Below, piece by piece: positions 60,228 to 64,000 of a stretch of DNA of 64,000 bases. The stretch's first letter is position 1, and each line of letters starts with the position of its first letter. The notes under the pieces are model-generated. The model saw only the letters and a list, made by a program, of their open reading frames with translations. It searched no databases and was not told the DNA's origin. The translations under genes were made by a program, and so were the position numbers. Source of the DNA: Pseudomonadota bacterium (lineage in GTDB: Bacteria; Pseudomonadota; Gammaproteobacteria; Burkholderiales; Burkholderiaceae_C); the NCBI GenBank assembly GCA_021819435.1, contig JAKARB010000006.1, forward strand, positions 186,001 to 250,000, written 5' to 3'.

Positions 60228-61406
60228 TCAGCGCGCGCCGGTGGCGGCGACGGTGGCCAGCGCGGCGAGGGTGTCGTCGGGGCGCGGCACCTGGGTTTGC
60301 TGGCTCTGCGCTATGGCCTCGGTGACCATGGATTGCAGCAACTGGGTCTTGCGCGACTGGGTGTCGAAGTAGCGCGGCAGAGAACGTTCGATTTGGCGCA
60401 GGTCGGCGGCGGCCTGGGCGGGCTGCCGGCTCATCAGGGCCAGGCGTGCGTTGAGCAACCTCAGCTTCATGTTCTCGCGCAGGAAAAAGGCCTGATCGGG
60501 CGCGAGCAGCATGGCTTCGGGTTGGGCGATGCGGGTCAGGCGGATGAGGCCGCGCGTCTCGGCCCAGACCGATTGCGCCGCGCCTTTGCCCCAGTCGAGG
60601 ATGGCCGAGCGCCAGCCGGTGTCGGCCTCGGGGGCGGATGCGGCCGGGGCGTTGGCCGAGGCCTTGCCGGGTGCCGTGGCGCGTTCCTTGGGGTTGGCGG
60701 GCGTGGTGGGGCTGGTGTGGGGGGCGGTGGGCCCCGTCGGCCCGGTGTCGGGCTGGTTCAGCAGGGGGGCTTCGTCGACCAGGCGCGCGGCTTCGTCCAG
60801 GCGGATGGCGAGGGTGTTGATGTCGGTGACGCGGGTGGCTCGGGCGTGGTCGAGGTCTTTGGCCAGGGCACGGCGGATGTTGTCCAGACGCGGTTGTTTG
60901 GCCCGTGCCAGGCGCTCGTCAGCCGATTGCATGGCGACGATGAGGGGCTCGGCGCTGCCGGTCAACGCAGCTTGCTGGGCGGCCACGCGCAGGCTGGCCT
61001 CGATGTCGAAGACCAGGTTCTCGTCGCGCGAGAGGCTGAGGTTCTTGATCAGGTCTTCGACCTGGCTGCGCTGCAAGGCGATTTCGGTGAGGCGGGTTTC
61101 GAGCAGGGTGGCGCGGGCGGCGGCTTCGCGCGAGAGCTCTTCGGCCTGCTTGGCCAGCACGCGGGCTTCGGTGGCCTGGCCCTGGCTGTCTTGCTGGCGG
61201 CGCACGAGTTCTTTTTCGAGGCTCTGCACGCGCTTGCTGGCCTGCCAGGCCTGCCAGCCTACGCCGGCCAAGGCCACGCTCAGGATGACGATGGCGTAGC
61301 GCACCCAGCCACTGGGTTCGCCGTCATGCGGCTGGTGGTGGGTGGGGGCCGGCAGTTCGGGGCCGGGCGGCGGGCTGACGAGGATGGGTGGAGAGGGTTC
61401 GCTCAC
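60228..61406 (-). CDS. hemX: HemX-family membrane protein
   Basis: The 392-aa protein has one N-terminal transmembrane helix (about 33-55) preceded by a Pro-rich cytoplasmic segment, a coiled-coil region (ASKRVQSLEKELVRRQQD), and a C-terminal HemX domain (FFLRENMKLRLLNARLAL). A Thr/Pro/Ala-rich insertion splits the domain. HemX is annotated as uroporphyrinogen-III methyltransferase-like but probably lacks that activity. I chose GTG at 61406 because it gives the usual length; a TTG at 61466 abutting the hemD stop is possible. TACAAT lies 6 nt before the GTG, so a leaderless transcript is conceivable. Confidence 0.85.
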   Translation of the reverse strand: MSEPSPPILVSPPPGPELPAPTHHQPHDGEPSGWVRYAIVILSVALAGVGWQAWQASKRVQSLEKELVRRQQDSQGQATEARVLAKQAEELSREAAARATLLETRLTEIALQRSQVEDLIKNLSLSRDENLVFDIEASLRVAAQQAALTGSAEPLIVAMQSADERLARAKQPRLDNIRRALAKDLDHARATRVTDINTLAIRLDEAARLVDEAPLLNQPDTGPTGPTAPHTSPTTPANPKERATAPGKASANAPAASAPEADTGWRSAILDWGKGAAQSVWAETRGLIRLTRIAQPEAMLLAPDQAFFLRENMKLRLLNARLALMSRQPAQAAADLRQIERSLPRYFDTQSRKTQLLQSMVTEAIAQSQQTQVPRPDDTLAALATVAATGAR

Positions 61407-61466
61407 GATTTCATTGTATCGAGGCGCCCCGGTCACGGTGATGGCGGTTTGCGGGGGCGCCGGCAA

Positions 61467-62333
61467 TCATGCGGGCGATCGTCGTGCCTGCACCACTGAG
61501 TCGAGCGTGGGGGCGCAGCGCTGGATGTGTTGGATGCCACGGGTGGCGGCGTGTTCGGCGATGCGGGGGTGGGTGCACAGCACCCGGAGCTCAGTGGCGC
61601 GGGCCGGCTGCCAGTGGGCGCTCCCCAGGTGGGGCAGGTGGTGATCGAGCAGGAAATCCAGGGCTTGCGAGCTGCTGAGCAGCCAGGTGGTGTCTGGCTG
61701 GGAAAGCGCCTCGCGTGCCAGGGTCTGCTGGGCGGGTGTCCAGTCGCCGGGGCCTCGCTGGTAGCTTTGCACGGTGTCGACCTCGGCGCCGGCTTCGCGC
61801 CAGCGCTCGGTCAGCCAGGCGCGGCCTTGGGCGCCGGAGGCATCGCCACCGCTGACGATGGTCACGCGGCAGCCCTGCCAGTCCAGCGGGGCGAGCAGGG
61901 GCCAGAGGGTTTCCGAGTCGAACTGTTCGGCGTCGGCGGCCGGTGAAATCACCTGCTCGGTGCCCAGGCCTGCCGAGGCGCCGGCTTGCAGCAGGGCCTG
62001 AGCGGTGCCGGGGCCTGGGGCCGTGGCGAGTGCGCCATGCGGCCAGGCATGGCCTTCGGGGCGCAGGCGGAAGAATCCGTCCACGGCGGCAGGGCTGACG
62101 AACATCAGGGCGCGCATGGGGGCGCCCATTGGGACGCGCGTTGAGGCTTGTGACTGCGCTCGCATGCTGGCGTGTTGGTGGGCCAGTTGTTGCCAGAGCG
62201 TTGTCACTTCTTCAGGTTTGGGCGGTGCGGTGATGGCAATCAGCGGCAGCGCTTGCGCTGCCACGCCGGCTTGCCGCAGCGAGTCGGCCCAGGCCGAGGC
62301 CTGGGGTTCGGGGCGGGTGACCAGCAGGGTCAT
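61467..62333 (-). CDS. hemD: Uroporphyrinogen-III synthase
   Basis: The 288-aa enzyme is recognisable by its MTLLVTRPEPQA start, PLIAITAPP, LMFVSPAAVDGFF, the catalytic-site region ATAPGPGTAQAL and the C-terminal WLLSSSQALDFLL. HemD is poorly conserved, so the call rests also on the position after hemC. It cyclises hydroxymethylbilane into uroporphyrinogen III. An insertion rich in Gln/Arg near residue 65-75 makes it slightly longer than the usual 240-270 residues. It lies 43 nt after hemC. Confidence 0.9.
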   Translation of the reverse strand: MTLLVTRPEPQASAWADSLRQAGVAAQALPLIAITAPPKPEEVTTLWQQLAHQHASMRAQSQASTRVPMGAPMRALMFVSPAAVDGFFRLRPEGHAWPHGALATAPGPGTAQALLQAGASAGLGTEQVISPAADAEQFDSETLWPLLAPLDWQGCRVTIVSGGDASGAQGRAWLTERWREAGAEVDTVQSYQRGPGDWTPAQQTLAREALSQPDTTWLLSSSQALDFLLDHHLPHLGSAHWQPARATELRVLCTHPRIAEHAATRGIQHIQRCAPTLDSVVQARRSPA

Positions 62334-62376
62334 GCCTGGGGTTTCAGCCAAGGTGCGGGGCGTGGGCCGGGCGCAT

Positions 62377-63333
62377 TCAGAGCGCGGCCAGCCACTCGGG
62401 GCCGGCAGCGGCTTGCAGCTCGGCTGCCACGGCCTGGCCCATGGCTTCGGCCTGCGCAAGGGTGGTGACGGTGGCTTGCCGCTCTGCCGAGACCAGGCGC
62501 CCGTCTGCAGGGTGGCCCAGGCGGCCGCGCAGGCGCAGGGTGTGCTGGCCCTCCGCCGTGTGCCAGTCGCCATGCGCGGCCAGCGGCATGGAGCAACTGC
62601 CTCCCAGCGCGCGCGAGACGGCGCGTTCGGCGGCGGTGGCCAGCCAGGTTGGCTGGTGGGCGAGGTCTGTCAAGGCCAGGCGCAGTTCGGGGTGCCCGGT
62701 GCGGACCTCCAGGCCCAGGGCGCCTTGCCCGGCGGCTGGCAGCATCACCTCCGGTGCGATGACCTGGCGGATGCGGCGGGCCAGGCCCAGGCGCTTGAGG
62801 CCGGCGGCGGCCAGGACGATGGCGTCGTACTGGCCCTCGTCGAGCTTGCGCAGGCGGGTGTCGAGGTTGCCGCGCAGCGGTTCGATGCGCAGATCAGGGC
62901 GCAGGGCGCGCAATTGCGAGAGGCGGCGCAGGCTCGAGGTGCCGACCAGGGCGCCCTCGGGCAGGGCTTCGAGCGACTCGAAGCGGGGCGAGACGAGCGC
63001 GTCACGCGGGTCTTCGCGCTCTAGCACGGCGGCCAGCACGAAGCCTTCGGGCAGTTCCATGGGCACGTCTTTGAGGGAGTGCACGGCGAGGTCGGCGCGG
63101 CCGGCTTCGAGCGCCACTTCGAGCTCCTTGACGAACAGGCCCTTGCCGCCCACCTTGGAGAGCGCGCGGTCGAGGATCTGGTCGCCCTGGGTGGTCATGC
63201 CAAGCAGGTCGACCTGGCGGCCGAAACGCTGCTGCAGCAGGTCGCGCACGTGTTCGGCCTGCCAGAGCGCGAGGCGGCTTTCGCGGGTGGCGATGACCCA
63301 GGGAGCGGATGATGCGGAGGGAGCGGAGGACAT
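62377..63333 (-). CDS. hemC: Porphobilinogen deaminase (hydroxymethylbilane synthase)
   Basis: The 318-aa enzyme has the conserved [18 protein letters not shown] start, HSLKDVP with the catalytic Asp89, [26 protein letters not shown] and the dipyrromethane cofactor cysteine C247 in [11 protein letters not shown]. It condenses four porphobilinogen units. It starts the hemC-hemD-hemX-hemY series, typical of proteobacteria, and is preceded by a YcgR-like gene 75 nt away on the same strand. Confidence 0.96.
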   Translation of the reverse strand: MSSAPSASSAPWVIATRESRLALWQAEHVRDLLQQRFGRQVDLLGMTTQGDQILDRALSKVGGKGLFVKELEVALEAGRADLAVHSLKDVPMELPEGFVLAAVLEREDPRDALVSPRFESLEALPEGALVGTSSLRRLSQLRALRPDLRIEPLRGNLDTRLRKLDEGQYDAIVLAAAGLKRLGLARRIRQVIAPEVMLPAAGQGALGLEVRTGHPELRLALTDLAHQPTWLATAAERAVSRALGGSCSMPLAAHGDWHTAEGQHTLRLRGRLGHPADGRLVSAERQATVTTLAQAEAMGQAVAAELQAAAGPEWLAAL

Positions 63334-63408
63334 CCGCCGATGCTATCAGTGGTGATGACCGGTGGTGAGCGCTGGTGAGCGCTTTGGAGCTTCGGGAAGC
63401 TCGCGTCC

Positions 63409-64000
63409 TCAGCCGGCCAGCACGATGCGTCGCTTCTGCGTCTGGTTGATGTAGTGCTGCAGGGCGCGGTCCTGCCCGTTGATCTGGGCGAATTCGCAGC
63501 CGAGGCGTGCGCCACGGGTGTCGGGGTGCAAGGCGGTGCGGTAGTGGATCAGCAGGCCGACTTCCAGCTCGGTCTCGCCATCGAAATGCAGCAGGCAATC
63601 GTTGACCTGCACGCCGGCTTCGATCGCGGGCACGTTTTCAGGCAGGAACAGGGCCACGCCGCTGAGGCTGACGTCCAGCACGCGCAGGCTGACCTTCATG
63701 TCGGGCATGGCGGGGTGGCGGAAGGTGGCGGTGGGGCCGTGTTGCGAGAAGGGCTCGACACGGAAGGCCGAGCGGCGCTGGAAGCGAAACAGCTCGCTGG
63801 GCATGCGGGCGTTGAGCACGTCGTGCTGCTGGCCTTTGACTTGCACGAGGTCTTCCACATCGAACTGCACCTTGATGCGGTCGAGGTAGACCACGGCGAC
63901 GACTTCGTCGCTTTCGAGCAGGCTGCGCAACGAGGTGTCGGTGCTGTCGCCGCTGAAGGAGATCAGGCCACGGGGGGCGTCGATGCCCCAGATCAGCGTG
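63409..64000 (-). CDS. YcgR-like flagellar brake protein with PilZ domain (partial, N-terminus outside window)
   Basis: The frame stays open to the right edge; about 196 C-terminal residues are visible. The N-terminal visible part is a YcgR-type domain (VVAVVYLDRIKVQFDVEDL). The PilZ domain carries the c-di-GMP-binding motifs RFQRRSAFR (RxxxR) and DVSLSGVALFLP (DxSxxG type). The C-terminus includes ARLGCEFAQI and ends in a basic QKRRIVLAG. Such proteins slow the flagellar motor when c-di-GMP is high. An internal TTG start at 63930 is possible but would truncate the YcgR domain, so the frame is treated as open to the edge. Confidence 0.85.
   Translation of the reverse strand, partial: TLIWGIDAPRGLISFSGDSTDTSLRSLLESDEVVAVVYLDRIKVQFDVEDLVQVKGQQHDVLNARMPSELFRFQRRSAFRVEPFSQHGPTATFRHPAMPDMKVSLRVLDVSLSGVALFLPENVPAIEAGVQVNDCLLHFDGETELEVGLLIHYRTALHPDTRGARLGCEFAQINGQDRALQHYINQTQKRRIVLAG

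Overview
The window is GC-rich, densely coded bacterial chromosome. Its gene order points to a betaproteobacterium of the order Burkholderiales: serC-pheA-tyrA-aroA/cmk-rpsA-ihfB-lapA-lapB, gmk-rpoZ-spoT with convergent greB, hemC-hemD-hemX-hemY, rph-rdgB-hemW and an NtrY/NtrX pair beside rsmB. The genus cannot be fixed from the sequence alone. Almost everything is core genome; the clear accessory segment is the first ~2.3 kb.

Layout. 1-2300: a type IV toxin-antitoxin module (AbiEi/AbiEii) followed by a partial YkgJ-type cysteine-cluster gene, with two perfect 47-bp palindromes upstream of the antitoxin. This segment lies at the 3' end of tRNA-Phe (2406-2481), a classic island insertion point. 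2563-8825: NtrX-like regulator, NtrY-like kinase, a DUF4390 exported protein, RsmB and an OlsB-like acyltransferase, all on the minus strand. 9026-10816: ptsI (Enzyme I) on the plus strand. 10923-20642: uup, then gshA-kup-benE-gshB (glutathione synthesis interleaved with potassium and benzoate-type transporters), and glnK-amtB with a sigma-54/NtrC-type control region. 20907-22436: comM. 22527-35110: a long minus-strand run of gyrA, a DUF2059 protein, serC, pheA, tyrA, a fused aroA-cmk, rpsA, ihfB, lapA and lapB, covering DNA topology, Ser/Phe/Tyr/aromatic synthesis, translation and LPS control. 35390-40305: an OmpA-family protein, a GMC oxidoreductase with a Tat-signal partner, and fadD. 40437-49469: hemW, rdgB, rph, a PP2C phosphatase/Ser-Thr kinase pair, yicC, a large uncharacterised EF-hand/membrane protein, gmk and rpoZ. 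49617-52463: spoT and greB.

52668-57765 is the most unusual part: four closely spaced plus-strand genes encoding a helix-turn-helix protein with a degenerate receiver, a PAS/kinase-like protein with a degenerate ATPase domain, an intact CheY-like receiver, and a membrane histidine kinase. Its second PAS domain carries the photoactive-Cys signature of LOV blue-light receptors. I infer a possible light- or redox-responsive phosphorelay with non-canonical members.

57915-64000 holds a VTT-domain membrane protein, two identical tRNA-Arg(ACG) genes, the hemCDXY tetrapyrrole cluster and, cut by the window edge, a YcgR-like PilZ protein. No CRISPR array, rRNA operon, insertion sequence or prophage was found. 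No gene-free stretch exceeds about 300 bases; the longest gaps (2116-2405, 35111-35389, 38326-38607) hold, respectively, the palindromes plus a terminator, a candidate promoter, and nothing I recognise.
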